A stretch of 64,000 bases of DNA from positions 558,001 through 622,000 of the forward strand of contig NZ_CP017813.1 of NCBI RefSeq assembly GCF_001900245.1, given 5' to 3'. The DNA is from Mycoplasmopsis pullorum (GTDB taxonomy: Bacteria > Bacillota_I > Bacilli_A > Mycoplasmatales > Metamycoplasmataceae). Shown piece by piece: positions 20,732 to 36,330 of this stretch. Below the pieces are notes generated by a model, which was not told the origin of the DNA, ran no database searches, and saw only the letters and a program-made list of their open reading frames with translations. How positions within the stretch are numbered: the first letter of the stretch is position 1; every line of letters starts with the position of its first letter. A program made the translations under genes and the position numbers.

Positions 20732-21976
20732 ATGAAATTTAAAAATAGATTAATTTTATGAAGTGGAGTTCTAACAACTTCTCTTGCTTCTTTAGCTGTT
20801 TCATCAGTTTTATATCATAAATATGGATCAAAAAATTTAACAAATAAAGATTTGTTAATTGAGAATGGTTCAGATCATAAAACAATAATGAATTTTGAAA
20901 CTAGAATTTCACTAGATTCATTTATTTTTTCTGTTGATCCAAAACAAGTTGAGTCATTAAAAAATGATTATGCAGGAAATTATGTCACTGATACTGATTT
21001 AATTTTTAAAAATAAAGCTACAGCTCAAGATATGTTCAATTATTGACGAAATATGCTGTTTATTAGCGATATTGGTAATGAAGGTGTGAAATTATTTAAT
21101 CTTAGAACCGCAAACTTAACACCTATTAATGTTTTAAAACAAGATTATACTTTTTCGTTTATATCATATGCTAACGACCTTAAAGGTGAATTGATTTTGA
21201 AAATGACAGTTACTAATAAAAATGATTCAAAAGATCAAAAAGTTCAATATTATGTTCTTGACGGATTTAAAAAACTAGAGTCAAAACAACCTTTTGCTAG
21301 TTATATTGCACAAAATCCAACTATCGTAATTAACTTAAATGGTTTTGGGGAAAGTAAAACATTAAATGTTGGTGAATTTTTAGATAGTTTTTCACTTAAA
21401 AGCACCGACGAGAAAGTTCAAATTCTTAAGAAAATTTTCACTTTTAAAGGGATAGCTAATGATGGTGTAAGTGTCCCAGTTAAATATGAAGACTTACAAT
21501 TAGATAATGCGAATAATTCGCTAAAAGTGAAATATGATGTTTTATCAAACATTTATGCTGCTACTACGGACAATAATAATGCTAAAGTCCAAATGAATTT
21601 AGGATCGCAAAAGATTTTAGATGTTGACAATGAAATTGTCAAAAAAATTTACAGTTTAAGTGATCAGATTAAATTTAAACCAAAAGATAAATATCAAACT
21701 TGATCAGACATTGAATATGGAAAATTAAAAGTGAATACATCAAATTTTATTGAATATAACACTGTGGACACTAACTGAAATTCTTTAGAAAAAGACGGGT
21801 ATCGATTAGAAGTTAAAACAATTAATATTAATGATAAAGAACAAAACGTAGAGTTTAATTATAGAATTTCAAAAAACGAGGCCGCTCTTTATGTTTACGA
21901 CGGTAAGTTCAAAGTCCCAGTTAGCGAATTTAAAGAATTTCAATCAAACAACAGCTCAAATTCTAGCGAAAGTTAA
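20732..21976 (+). CDS. Secreted or membrane-anchored protein of unknown function
   Basis: A 414-residue protein not recognised. It begins with Lys/Arg-containing MKFKNR followed by a hydrophobic stretch (about residues 7-27, rich in Leu, Thr, Ser, Val). No cysteine lipobox is present, so this is an uncleaved anchor or a signal peptide, not a lipoprotein. The rest is hydrophilic, beta-rich, with many Asn/Lys/Asp and a Ser/Asn-rich tail (SNNSSNSS). It follows engB by 15 nt with AGGAG and ends the pta operon before a strong terminator. An extracellular role is the only inference possible. Confidence 0.75.
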
Positions 21977-21978
21977 TT

Positions 21979-22011
21979 AAAAAATATGCGTTTAAACATC
22001 GCATATTTTTT
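21979..22011. terminator. Bidirectional terminator
   Basis: A 12-bp perfect stem AAAAAATATGCG / CGCATATTTTTT with a 9-nt loop lies between convergent genes and carries T-runs in both orientations. It overlaps the stop of the minus-strand lipoprotein gene. Confidence 0.85.
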
Positions 22012-22969
22012 AATCAACTTTTTTAATCTCAGCAATTTTATCAATATTTGCAACGATCAATTTAGATTTTTCGTGTAATGTATCGATCATTTCTTCAAAT
22101 GAATTTTCCACAATATTATTGATAATATTGTCAATTTGCTCTATTATTTGAATAATTTGATTTTTTAGATCAATATTTTCTAAGTTTTCGACATTTGCAA
22201 GTCAAAGTGATTTGTTAAATTGTTTTCTTAAAAGTGATTCGTTATTTTTTTGAATTTCACTTAATAAATTTGTCAGTGCGTGACTATGACCGTGTTGCTC
22301 ATCATCTTCTTCATGCACTTCTATTTCGTCATGTTCATGGTCATGTTCGTCATCGTCGTGGTGCTCGTGATTGTCCTCAAACTCCTCTGCATGAAAAATA
22401 TCTATTTCAATTTGGTTTTTATATTTTTCAATATTTTCCTGTCATTTTTGATCTAAAACTGGTTGATTATTTAATGCATCCGAAATAATATTTTTTAAAA
22501 ATGAATTTGAGCGATATGTACCATTGTATTTGTTGATTAGTGAATTTAAACTATTAATATTATGTAAATAGTTACCTTCGATTAGTTTTTCGTTAAAGTT
22601 CTGAATTAGTTCATTTTTTCCTGCAAATTCAATTTCATTTGTTAATTGAATTAACTTTTGATATAAAGAAATTAAGTTATTTTGTGACTCAACTAAATTT
22701 TCATCAATGTCTTTTCCATAAAATAAAACTAAAAAATTATTATATTTATTTGCTTGTTTTTTTGGATTTAGATAACTTGATTTATTTAAGTATTCATTGA
22801 TTATTTCTTTCAAATTTTGATCTGCTGTTTCAAATAGTTGTTTAATTTCTAATAGTTGTGGATCAATTATTTCTTCTTTTTTGGTTGGTCCACATGCTGC
22901 TGAAATCATTATTGGTAAAGCAGTAGCAGAACCTAAAACAATATAATTAATTAATTTTCATTTTTTCAT
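22010..22969 (-). CDS. Histidine-rich lipoprotein, putative metal-binding
   Basis: A 319-residue protein with a lipoprotein signal: MKKWK, a hydrophobic core and the lipobox MISAAC (Cys at about residue 26), followed by GPTKKEE. It should be anchored on the outside of the membrane. Most of the chain is helical and Asn/Glu-rich. At about residues 180-220 a cluster of 11 His among Asp/Glu (NHEHHDDDEHDHEHDE, then HEEDDEQHGHSHA) resembles the metal loops of zinc-uptake solute-binding proteins. No adjacent transporter is visible. TATAAT ends 6 nt before the ATG, which suggests a leaderless mRNA. Confidence 0.8.
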
Positions 22970-22975
22970 AGTTGA

Positions 22976-22981
22976 ATTATA
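22976..22981 (-). promoter_or_regulatory. -10 box of the His-rich lipoprotein gene (leaderless candidate)
   Basis: TGTTATAAT on the minus strand, with 6 nt (TCAACT) between the hexamer and the ATG, and no Shine-Dalgarno. Confidence 0.55.
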
Positions 22982-23080
22982 ACACTTTATTAAATTAATA
23001 TTACTAAAATGTAATATTAAAAAAATAAGATATTTAATATATTTTTGAGTCATTATTATTACTTTTTATTTATTTATATG

Positions 23081-23086
23081 TATAAT
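23081..23086 (+). promoter_or_regulatory. Extended -10 box of proS (leaderless candidate)
   Basis: ATGTATAAT with 7 nt between the hexamer and the ATG at 23094, and no Shine-Dalgarno. Together with 22976-22981 this is a divergent promoter pair within 112 nt. Confidence 0.6.
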
Positions 23087-23093
23087 ATCAATT

Positions 23094-24530
23094 ATGAAAA
23101 CTTTAGAGAAAATAACTCCATTAGAAGAAGACTTTGCTAAGTGATATACAGATGTTGTTAAACAAGGTAATTTAGTTGGATATGGACCTACAAAAGGTAC
23201 ATTAGTTTTTAAACCTAATTCATTCGGAATTTGAGAAATGATTCAAAAAAACATGAATGAAATTTTCAGATCAAAAGGTATTCAAAATGTTTATTTACCT
23301 TTATTAATCCCTGAATCATTATTTGAAATTGAACGTGACCATGTTGAGGGATTCAATCCTGAATTAGCTACAGTTACTCATGTCGGGGACAAAAAACTAA
23401 GTGAACGTTATTTCATTAGACCTACATCAGAGGTTTTATTTGCGGACGTATTCAAAAAAGAAATTGAATCATATAAAGATTTACCAATTATTTATAACCA
23501 ATGAGCCAATGTGGTACGTTGAGAAAAAACAACAAATCCATTTTTAAGAAGTCGTGAATTTTTATGACAAGAGGGACACACCGCTCACGCCGATCCTTTT
23601 GAAGCTCGTAAGTTAACCAAGGATATGATTCGTCTTTATGCTAAGTTTGCCAAAAACTATTTAGCTATCCCGGTTGTTGTTGGTAAAAAAACTCCTTATG
23701 AAAAATTTGCTGGAGCTTGCTCTACTTATACAATTGAGGCCATGATGAAAGATGGTCGTGCTCTACAAGCTGGGACAAGTCACTATCTAGCGCAAAATTT
23801 TTCAAAGGCCTATGATATTGAATTTAAAGATCCAAATAATGAGTACGTTTATGTGTACCAAACTTCTTGAGGTGTTTCAACAAGATTATTAGGGGCAATA
23901 ATCATGACACACGGGGACAATCGCGGAGTAATTATCCCGCCACGTGTAGCTCCTTATCAAATTGATTTAATTGAACTTTTTGCCGAAAAAAATCCTAAAG
24001 TTAAAAAAGTATCACAATTCTTAAATACAGTTCTATCAAGAAAATGAAGAGTCCGTATCGATGCAACTGACAAAGCGCCTGGGTACAAAGCTGCGAATAG
24101 TGAAATTCAAGGTGTACCACTTAGAATTGAAATTGGACCACGTGATTTAGAAAATGATAATGTTACAATCGTACGTAGGGACACTTTAGAAAAAATTACG
24201 GTTAACTATAAAGAAGTTAAAAACCACATTAAAAATATTTTAGAGCACATTCACAATAATTTATACGATTCAGCACTTGCAAGATTGGAACAAAATACCG
24301 TTTGAGCTTATGATTACGATGAATTCAAAAAACTTGTAAGTCAAAATAAATTTGTGATTATTCCATTTTGCTGTTTAGATGAGGCTGAAATGCAAATTAA
24401 AGCAGAAACAGGTGCGACAGCAAGATGTATTCCAAAAAAACTTAAAAAACCTAAAAAATCAGTCAAATGTATAATGCCTCAATGCTATAGAAAAACAAAT
24501 CGTTACGTTTTATTTGCTAAAGCGTACTAA
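23094..24530 (+). CDS. proS: Prolyl-tRNA synthetase (archaeal/eukaryotic type)
   Basis: A 478-residue class II synthetase. Motif 2 is [20 protein letters not shown]-like (23517-23578) and motif 3 includes [16 protein letters not shown]. The C-terminal half has the anticodon-binding domain (IPPRVAPYQ) and the extra domain with CC...C...C, ending in a Tyr (LFAKAY) as in archaeal-type ProRS. This type lacks the bacterial INS editing domain, as is usual for mollicutes. It is transcribed alone, ending at the hairpin at 24538-24570. Confidence 0.96.
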
Positions 24531-24537
24531 TTAATTT

Positions 24538-24570
24538 AAAAAAATTCCATATTTTTTATGGAATTTTTTT
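24538..24570 (+). terminator. Terminator after proS
   Basis: AAAAAAATTCCAT / ATGGAATTTTTTT forms a 13-bp perfect stem with a 7-nt loop and built-in T-run. Confidence 0.85.
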
Positions 24571-24599
24571 AAATTCAAATTTAGTATTTTTTTTACGTG

Positions 24600-24605
24600 T
24601 ATAAT
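24600..24605 (+). promoter_or_regulatory. Extended -10 box of polC (leaderless candidate)
   Basis: GTGTATAAT with 6 nt between the hexamer and the ATG at 24612. An in-frame GTG at 24597 lies on the promoter itself, so ATG 24612 is the better start. Confidence 0.55.
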
Positions 24606-24611
24606 CATTTT

Positions 24612-27600
24612 ATGTCGTCTAAAAAATATTCATATAATGATCAAAACTTTAGCAATTTTGCACAAAATATTGACTTACCATTTTTAGAATCTTTTACCTC
24701 AATTATCATGAAAGAGGAGATGGAAATAGAAGAAAAAGATGGACAAAACTACTACCATGTAGACTATATTTTTGACGAAAAAAGGATGCCAACACCGTCT
24801 GATTTGTTCGCTTTTTTAAACTTTATTAGTTCAAAAAATCCTCAAATTGTACCACATATTAGCTTTAAAACTGATTCAAATGTAAGTGTGTCTAGTTTAC
24901 CAATCACAAAGGATTTTATTATTTATTTATTCAATTTTTCAAAAATTTTTAAGGATGCTTTAGTTGAATCAGAACTGTTTTATAGTGATGAAAGTCAAAG
25001 TTGAACTTTGGTAACTAATATTTCTAATTTCAAAGATATTGATAAATTCGTTGCAAAAATTAGCAAGATGCTTCGAAACAGCGGATTTGTTGATTTTTCA
25101 ATGAGCGTTGAACAAAAAAATCTCCAAACTATTGAAGAAATTTCTTCAATCGAAATGAATAAAGATATAGATTTCTTGAAGCATTTGGAACAAAGCAAAA
25201 ATGAAAATGAACTTAAAGAAAAAGTTGCACAAAACAAATGAGATTTTAGAAGTCGAAAAAGCAAAGAGTATATTAATTTAGAAATTAGCAAAATCAACGA
25301 AGAGGAAGAAATACCTAACAACTTTTTCGTTAATACTAAAGGTTTAATTTTTAAAAATGATTATACTGTAACTCAAAAAGGTTTCCATATTTACACATAC
25401 AGTATAACTGATCATACTGATGCGATTGAAATTAAACATTTTTTTAGAGAACCAAATCCTGATGGTTTAATTCCTGTTGGTAAATACATTGAAGTTTTTG
25501 GTACGGTAAATAAAAATTATAATAATGCAAAACAAATTTATGCTGATTCCATTGTCATTACGGATGGTGATGTGCAAACTCGCGAAGATAATGCGAATTT
25601 GAAAAGAGTTGAGTTATCTGTTAGAAGCAAAATGAATACTATGGACGGTTTACTAAAACCTGAAGAAATTGTTTTAGCAGCTAAAAAATTCGGACACAAG
25701 GGAGTTGCATTAGTGGATTCTGACGGTGTTCAAGGATTTCCTGAATTTTATAGTAGTTCTAAAAAACACGGTGTCAAACCAATTTATGGTGTTTCCTTTA
25801 AGACAACTTTCGAGAATTTGGGGACAGTTACATCTAATTTTCCAAATTCAACCTTAAGGGACTATGATTATGTTGCTTTCGACATTGAAACTACAGGATT
25901 GTCCCCAAAAGTTCATGAGATTATTGAATTTGGGGCTGTTTTTATTAAAGATAATGAAATTATTAATAAAGAGCAGTTTTTTATTAAAGCTCAAAAACCA
26001 TTGAGTGCCTTTACTTATGAGTTAACCAAAATTAATGACGAACTTTTAGAAAAAGAGGGGATTAGTTTAGACAAGGGACTTAAACGGATTTATGAAATTT
26101 TGAATAATAACGTCGCGATTGCTCACAACGTTTCATTCGATAAAAACTTTATTTTTGAAAAATTTAATCAAAATAATATCCCTTTACCAAACACTACATT
26201 TTTAGATACATTAATGGTATCTAGAATCTTATTTCCTTATAAAAGAAGTCACTCATTAGGTTCATTTTGTCAGAATTTAGGAATTGATTACAATGAAAAT
26301 GAGGCTCACAGAGCTGATTATGATGCGGAGGTTTTGGGGAAAGTTTGAAGAGCTTCACTTTCACAGTTAAGCAATATTAATATTAATACTTTTGAAGACT
26401 TATATAATTATAAGTCCCCAGAATCATATTCAAAATGATCACTTAAAGAAGTTACAGTTATCGCTTTAAATCAAAAAGGTTTAAAAGAATTGTTTGATTT
26501 GGTTACCTTAGCACAAACAACTAGATACTACAATACACCGAAATTATTTTTTAGTGATCTAAAGAAATCACCAAATTTATTAATTGGATCTGGTGCACTT
26601 AAAGGTCATTTAATTGACGCTTTATTATATTCGAGCGAGCAGGAACTTGATAGTTTAATGCCGTTTTTTGACTACATTGAAATACCTCCAGTTCAGGATT
26701 TCAATCACAAAATTGAATATGGTGATTTTACTAAAGTAGAAATAGAAAATTTATTATTACATTTATACAAAAAAGCAGTTCAATGAAATAAAATTCCTGT
26801 TGCTGTCGGTGATGTTAGATATGTTGATGAAAAAGATCAAATTTTGCATAAGATTTTAGTTCATTCAAAAGGGATAGGTAATGAGGTACACTATCTTTTT
26901 GAGCGTAAACGAAAAAATAATATTCGCATTCCAATGCAAAATTATTTAACAACAGAGGAAATGAAACAACAATTTTCATTTTTACCATCTTCAAAAATTA
27001 TTGAGGATGTTGTTGTAAATAACACGAATAAGATTGCAGATATGGTAGAAGAAATTGAAGTTATCAAAAAAGACTTATATACACCGGTTTTTGATAATTC
27101 AAAACAAAATTTACATGATTTGGTTTATAAAACAGCTCACGAAAAATATGGTGAAAATTTACCGACAATTGTTAAAGAAAGAATTGAAAAAGAATTAACT
27201 CCGATTTTAAAATACGGTTTTGATGTTGTATATTGAATTTCGCACAAATTAGTTAAAAAATCAGTTGATAATGGTTATTTAGTTGGAAGTCGTGGATCGG
27301 TAGGATCTTCTTTAGTAGCGACTCTAAGCGGTATTACAGAAGTTAATCCTTTAGAACCACATTATATATGTCCAAAATGTAAACATTTTGAATTAGCAAA
27401 TATTCCAAGTATTAAAAGTGGATTCGATTTAGATGATAAGAATTGTCCAAATTGTGTAGATGTAATTATGGATAAAGACGGTCAAACCATTCCTTTTGAA
27501 ACATTTTTAGGTTTTAATGCTGACAAAGTACCGGATATCGATTTAAACTTTTCTGGGGAATATCAATCAACTATTCATGCTGAAGTGCGTCGTTTATTTG

Positions 27601-28982
27601 GGGAGAAACACACCTTTAGAGCTGGGACAATTTCGACTGTCGCAGCAAAAACAGCATATCGTTTTGTTAAAGAAATGGTTGAAGAACAAAAGTGAAAAAT
27701 TTCAGATTCTTTTGTGGAGTATTTAGCATCAAAAATAGAAGGTGTAAAGCGTACCACGGGACAGCATCCCGGCGGGATAATTATTATTCCAAAGGAATTT
27801 GATGTAGAGGATTTTACTCCGGTAAATTTCCCTGCAGAGGAACCAAGTAGTGATTGAAAAACCACACATTTTGATTTCCATGCAATTCACGATAATGTCT
27901 TAAAACTAGATATTTTAGGTCATGTGGATCCAACCGCGATTAGAATGCTAGAGAACTTAACAGGGATAAATGTAAAAAAAGATATACCGAAAAAAGATCC
28001 TAAAGTCATGTCTATTTTTACTTCTACAGAAGCATTAGGAGTGAAACCAGAGGACATAGGAGGGGACAAAACTGGGGCACTGGGTATCCCCGAATTTGGA
28101 ACTCAGTTTGTTCGCAAGATGTTACAAGAAGCAAATGCTCAAAGTTTTGCAGATTTAGTATCATTATCAGGTTTAAGTCATGGTGAAAACGTATGATTAA
28201 ACAATGCACAGTCATTAATTAAGGAAAAAAATTTCTCTTTAAAAGATGTTATTTGTTGTAGGGATGACATCATGGACTACTTAATTAATAAGGGGATTGA
28301 TCCATTATTTTCATTTAAGATTATGGAGCAAGTGCGTAAAGGAAAGGGGATTAGTGCTGAACAAGAAGAAGAGTTAGTGAAAAATTCTGTTCCTGATTGA
28401 TACATTGACAGCATGAAAAAAATTAAATACATGTTCCCTAAAGCTCACGCGACAGCTTATGTTTTAATGGCTTGAAGAATTGCTTGATTTAAAGTTTATT
28501 ATCCTTTAGAATATTATGCAACCTATTTAACAACTCGAATCGAAAACTTTGAAATAGCTACTATGATTAATGATGATAAAAAAGCAACTAAAATTCAACA
28601 AAGAATTAAAGAAATATTAGATAAAGATATGAAAGATCGAACAACTAAGGAAAATAAATTAATTCCATGTTTTGAAATTGCTCGAGAGTTGTACGCAAGA
28701 GGTTTTTCTATTTCTAATATTGATTTACATCGTTCATTAGATACACAATGAGTGGTAGATCGTGAAGCTAAAAAATTAATTCCACCATTTTCAACAATTG
28801 ATGGTCTAGGAATTAGTGTTGCTAAGTCTATAGTTGATGCTCGTAATGAGAGGGAATTTATTTCAGTTAATGATTTCAAAAAAAGAACATTGGTTAATAA
28901 TACTCAAATGAAATCATTGCGTGACTTAGGTGTTTTTGAACAAGTTAATGAAACTGATCAATTAATTTTATTTAATGTTTAA
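24612..28982 (+). CDS. polC: DNA polymerase III subunit alpha, PolC type
   Basis: A 1456-residue replicative polymerase assembled across many TGA-Trp codons. Order: N-terminal domain and OB fold (about 1-330), PHP part 1 (about 333-400), DEDDh proofreading exonuclease (about 420-590) with [17 protein letters not shown] and [11 protein letters not shown], then PHP part 2. Next is the zinc finger CPKC...CPNC (about 918-950), then the palm/fingers with [14 protein letters not shown], the catalytic PDIDLNFSG (about 974) and the C-terminal HhH region. In PHP part 1 the family's metal-binding HLHT and TDH motifs are replaced by LSVRSKM and VDSDG, so any PHP metal site appears lost. No Shine-Dalgarno is seen. 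Confidence 0.96.
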
Positions 28983-29027
28983 AAATAATATAATTTACTC
29001 AAAATAAGTAAATAAGGAGATTCATAT

Positions 29028-29552
29028 ATGTCATTTTTTTCAAATTTGTTTAAATCAAAACAGCAAAATAGTCAAGTTTTACTAGTTTCACCAATTAAAG
29101 GAAAATACGTTCCGCTCGAAAATGTAAGTGATCCGGTTTTCGCGTCGAAAAGCATGGGACAAGGTTTTGCAACTAGATTTAATGAAGATTCAGGAGTAGT
29201 TTCGGTTTTTTCTCCTATTTCTGGAACTATCGATAATATTTTTCCTACAAAACATGCTATTGGAATAATTTCTTCAGATAAAAAAAGTAATATATTAATC
29301 CACATGGGGATTGATACTGTTACTTTAGATGGTAAAGGTTTTGAAGTGTTTGTTAATGAAAAAAGTAAAATTAATGCTGGAGATTTAATTGCCAAGATAA
29401 ATTTAGACGTTTTAAAAGAGAAAAATTTAATTTCTGACATTATGGTATTAGTTTTACCAGACAGTGAAAAATTAAACATTTCACCTATTTCCGAATTAAA
29501 TGCTGAGCAATCTGTAGAAGTAAATGAACCTTTATTTGAAGTACGCTATTAA
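29028..29552 (+). CDS. crr: PTS glucose-type EIIA component
   Basis: A 174-residue EIIA-Glc domain protein. The phosphorylated His lies in LIHMGIDTV (about residue 88) and the second conserved His in FPTKHAIGI (about residue 73). Flanking motifs are SPISGTI and DPVFASKSMGQGFA. It accepts phosphate from HPr and passes it to a sugar-specific EIIB. No EIIBC is in the window, so it is a free-standing IIA. AAGGAG precedes the ATG and a strong terminator follows. Confidence 0.92.
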   Translation: MSFFSNLFKSKQQNSQVLLVSPIKGKYVPLENVSDPVFASKSMGQGFATRFNEDSGVVSVFSPISGTIDNIFPTKHAIGIISSDKKSNILIHMGIDTVTLDGKGFEVFVNEKSKINAGDLIAKINLDVLKEKNLISDIMVLVLPDSEKLNISPISELNAEQSVEVNEPLFEVRY

Positions 29553-29590
29553 AAATTCGTTTAGCTGTAATTTTTATTACAACAAAAGTT

Positions 29591-29628
29591 AAAGAAAGAG
29601 TCGCTTGACTCTTTCTTTTTTTATTTTA
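29591..29628 (+). terminator. Terminator after crr
   Basis: AAAGAAAGAGTC-GCTT-GACTCTTTCTTT, a perfect 12-bp stem with a T-rich tail. Confidence 0.9.
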
Positions 29629-29629
29629 T

Positions 29630-29890
29630 GAAATGTTTGATGAAAGATGCGATTTCTAAAAACCATTTATCAACTTTTTTTACATTTAAATAAATGAAAA
29701 ATTCTATATAAAATTGAACAAAAGTTTTTTCTATTTATTTCGACTATAAACGAGTCAAAGAACGAAAAATTTTTAAAAAATAAGAAATAAAATAATCTGG
29801 AAATTATTGCTTATAAAATTTAAATAACCTGAGTTTCAAAGTTGGAAGCTCAGGATGAATTGAGCTTATAATTCTCTCCTTTCGTAAAAT
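29630..29890. other. Non-coding interval with mutually exclusive hairpins
   Basis: No ORF is credible here. The interval contains CCTGAG (29828-29833) able to pair with CTCAGG (29849-29854). It also contains AAGCTCA (29846-29852) able to pair with TGAGCTT (29861-29867). The two stems share bases, so only one can form at a time. No T-run follows on either strand. The rest is AT-rich with no recognised signal. Confidence 0.35.
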
Positions 29891-29891
29891 G

Positions 29892-29918
29892 AAAAGCAAG
29901 TCGTTACTGACTTGCTTT
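29892..29918 (-). terminator. Terminator after the DJ-1-like gene
   Basis: On the minus strand AAAGCAAGTC-AGTAAC-GACTTGCTTT (10-bp stem) is followed by TCATTTT. It lies 32 nt after the stop codon. Confidence 0.75.
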
Positions 29919-29949
29919 ATGTCATTAGTTTACATCGTTCACCAATTCA

Positions 29950-30504
29950 CTATTTGGTTAAAAAGTTGTATCTGATTTTTTCAAAAGTTTCTTTATCAAA
30001 ATTAATTTCAACAATTTTAAGACTAAAATCAACACTAGCTCCAGCACATTTCCCGGTTATGAGTTCAAAAATAGAGTTGTCAAATGAAACATAATCATCA
30101 TTACGATTTTTTCCGCAAGAATCAAAACTTTTATTTTCCCCAATTGAAGGGAAAGAACTATAGTTTTGAGTATCAGAAATTATTTTATGTTCATATAGAA
30201 CATTTGGAGCGTCGCAAATAGCTCATATTTTTTTGTTTTTAAATTTCTTAATTATAGATAAAGAAGTTGAATCATGTCTTAATAATTGTGCTCCAGGACC
30301 ACCTGGAATAAAAACAGCGTCATAATCATCTATTGATATTTCGTTTACAGTTTCTATTTTTACTAGATTATTTGAACCGGTAATCATTTTATAATCAGGA
30401 TTGTAATAAGTAAAATAGCATTTGTTGGTTTTAGATAAAACTGCAATGGTCGAAACTAATTCAGTTTCATTAAAATTATTATGTAGTATGACAAGAATGT
30501 TCAT
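29950..30504 (-). CDS. DJ-1/PfpI family protein
   Basis: A 184-residue class I glutamine-amidotransferase-like fold. It has the N-terminal MNILVILHNNFNETEL with the conserved Glu, VFIPGGPGAQLLR, and the nucleophile elbow WAICDAPNVL with Cys at about residue 98. DJ-1/PfpI members act as chaperones, glyoxalases or deglycases responding to oxidative or carbonyl stress; which applies here is unknown. It starts 1 nt after the stop of the upstream membrane protein and is probably cotranscribed with it. Confidence 0.85.
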
Positions 30505-30505
30505 A

Positions 30506-31411
30506 TTATTTTTTCCTTCTGATAATATTTTTTCAAATGAATAAAATTAGTAAAAATAGCGGCAATATTACTAAAATACAAAATGTAAAAATATAGATTT
30601 TTAGTCACATTTTGTTTTCTTTTTCTTTTGAAAGATTGACTTTTTCAAATATTTCGTGAGCAGATTCACCAATATAGTTGATTAAATCATTTTGTCTTTT
30701 TCGATCATACATTCACACAAATGTATATATTCCAATAGCGGATAATAAAGCAATAATTGAAAAGACTAAAAATAAAAATGGCGATCCATTATAGAAACTC
30801 ATTAAGAATTGTCTTACATCGAATGTAAAATATAGTTGTGATTCTGGTGAACCAACAACAATTTTTCCACTACCTGCTTCATCAGCAATGAAATAACGAT
30901 ATAGTAAAAATGTAATTAAAGTAAAAAGACCATAGTAAGTTTCAAAGAAAATTACTAATCACATTAAACGAACGTTTTTAATTATTAAATTATGATATGT
31001 TTTATGAAATAAAACGTTAGCACTCGCGTCACCACTTGAAAAACTTTCTCGTAAATTTTTCACGACTCTCGATCAACTTGTATAATCAATTGAATTTTTA
31101 ACTAATAAAATAAAACTGATAAATAATAAAATACCAAATAAAATAAAAATACCAGCTGCGCTATATTGTTTTAAAGTTGGAATAAATTTAGTTAATAAAA
31201 CAACCAATAAAGATGATAAAAAAACAACTAACCAAAAAATAATACTAATAATTCTGATGTTTTTTTCTTTTTTAATTATTCTAAATGTGCTTGGAGGTAA
31301 CTGTCCTTTTGGATCTCTGTCCAAAAATTGATTCCTATTTAATGAATTATTAACATTTTTGTTGTCTACTATATTAATACTAGCCGTGTTGCTCATAGGT
31401 TTTAATTTCAT
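30506..31411 (-). CDS. Multi-pass membrane protein of unknown function
   Basis: A 301-residue protein, not recognised. A cytoplasmic-type N-terminus of about 50 polar residues (including PKGQLPPSTFR) precedes two adjacent membrane helices (about 57-75 and 85-107). Two or three further helices follow in the C-terminal half (about 145-165, 205-230 and 265-290), and the tail is basic (IIRRKK). ATG at 31411 is chosen over an upstream TTG because AGGAG sits 8 nt before it. It is paired with the DJ-1-like gene and divergent from the rRNA operon. Confidence 0.75.
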
Positions 31412-31498
31412 ATTCAACTCTCCTTATATAAATAATTTTAATTTTTTTATAAAAAGTTTAAAAAAACAATTTTTATTTTATTTTTTAGAAAAAATATT

Positions 31499-31597
31499 TT
31501 GTGTTTTTTCTCTTTGTGTTATCATATTTAAGCAAACCGCTTTAGGTGATGCAAAATTGTTCTTTGAAAACTAGATATACAAAACATGACAGTCAAT
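31499..31597 (+). promoter_or_regulatory. rRNA promoter region and 16S leader
   Basis: A weak TTGTGT (31499-31504) with CATATT (31523-31528) at 18-nt spacing is a possible promoter; assignment is uncertain. Bases 31557-31580 (TTGTTCTTTGAAAACT then AGATATAC) pair, with two mismatches, with 33206-33229 in the spacer. This makes the long stem that encloses 16S and is normally cut by RNase III. The TGTTCTTTGAAAACT core recurs before 23S. Confidence 0.6.
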
Positions 31598-33105
<1,508 letters not shown>

Positions 33106-33402
33106 TACGGAGTACAAAAAAACACTTTTAAGTGTTATCAACGACTTTTACTGACTATTATTTTTAAATTTGTGTTATGTTGCTATTGTTAAATAGTCCA
33201 ATAGTGTATATCTAGTTTTGAGAGAACAATCTCTCAAAATGTTCTTTGAAAACTGAATAGTATATTAAATAAAATTAATATAACAACGACATCAATTAAA
33301 ACAAATGTCTATTTGTTTTGATACCGAGTTAATTATTAATTAAAATTAATAAATAATTTATTAAAATGTCTTGAATAAACATCAACAATAGGAAAATATT
33401 GT
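33106..33402 (+). other. 16S-23S spacer without tRNA
   Basis: About 300 nt. It holds a small hairpin AACACTTTTAAGTGTT just after 16S, the 3' half of the 16S processing stem (33206-33229) and the 5' half of the 23S stem (33239-33263). There is no tRNA gene. Confidence 0.85.
33239..33263 (+). repeat. 5' half of the 23S processing stem
   Basis: This 25-nt segment is complementary to 36331-36355 over its whole length with a single G-U pair. The two halves enclose 23S rRNA and should form the RNase III substrate. It shares TGTTCTTTGAAAACT with the 16S leader at 31558-31572. Confidence 0.85.
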
Positions 33403-36295
<2,893 letters not shown>

Positions 36296-36330
36296 GATAA
36301 TAAGTCAATTCATTTTAGTAAATTTTGATT

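Noticed and set aside
22234-22488. His/Arg-rich plus-strand frame (84 codons)
   Set aside because: It is the complement of the His/Asp-rich part of the lipoprotein gene at 22010-22969.
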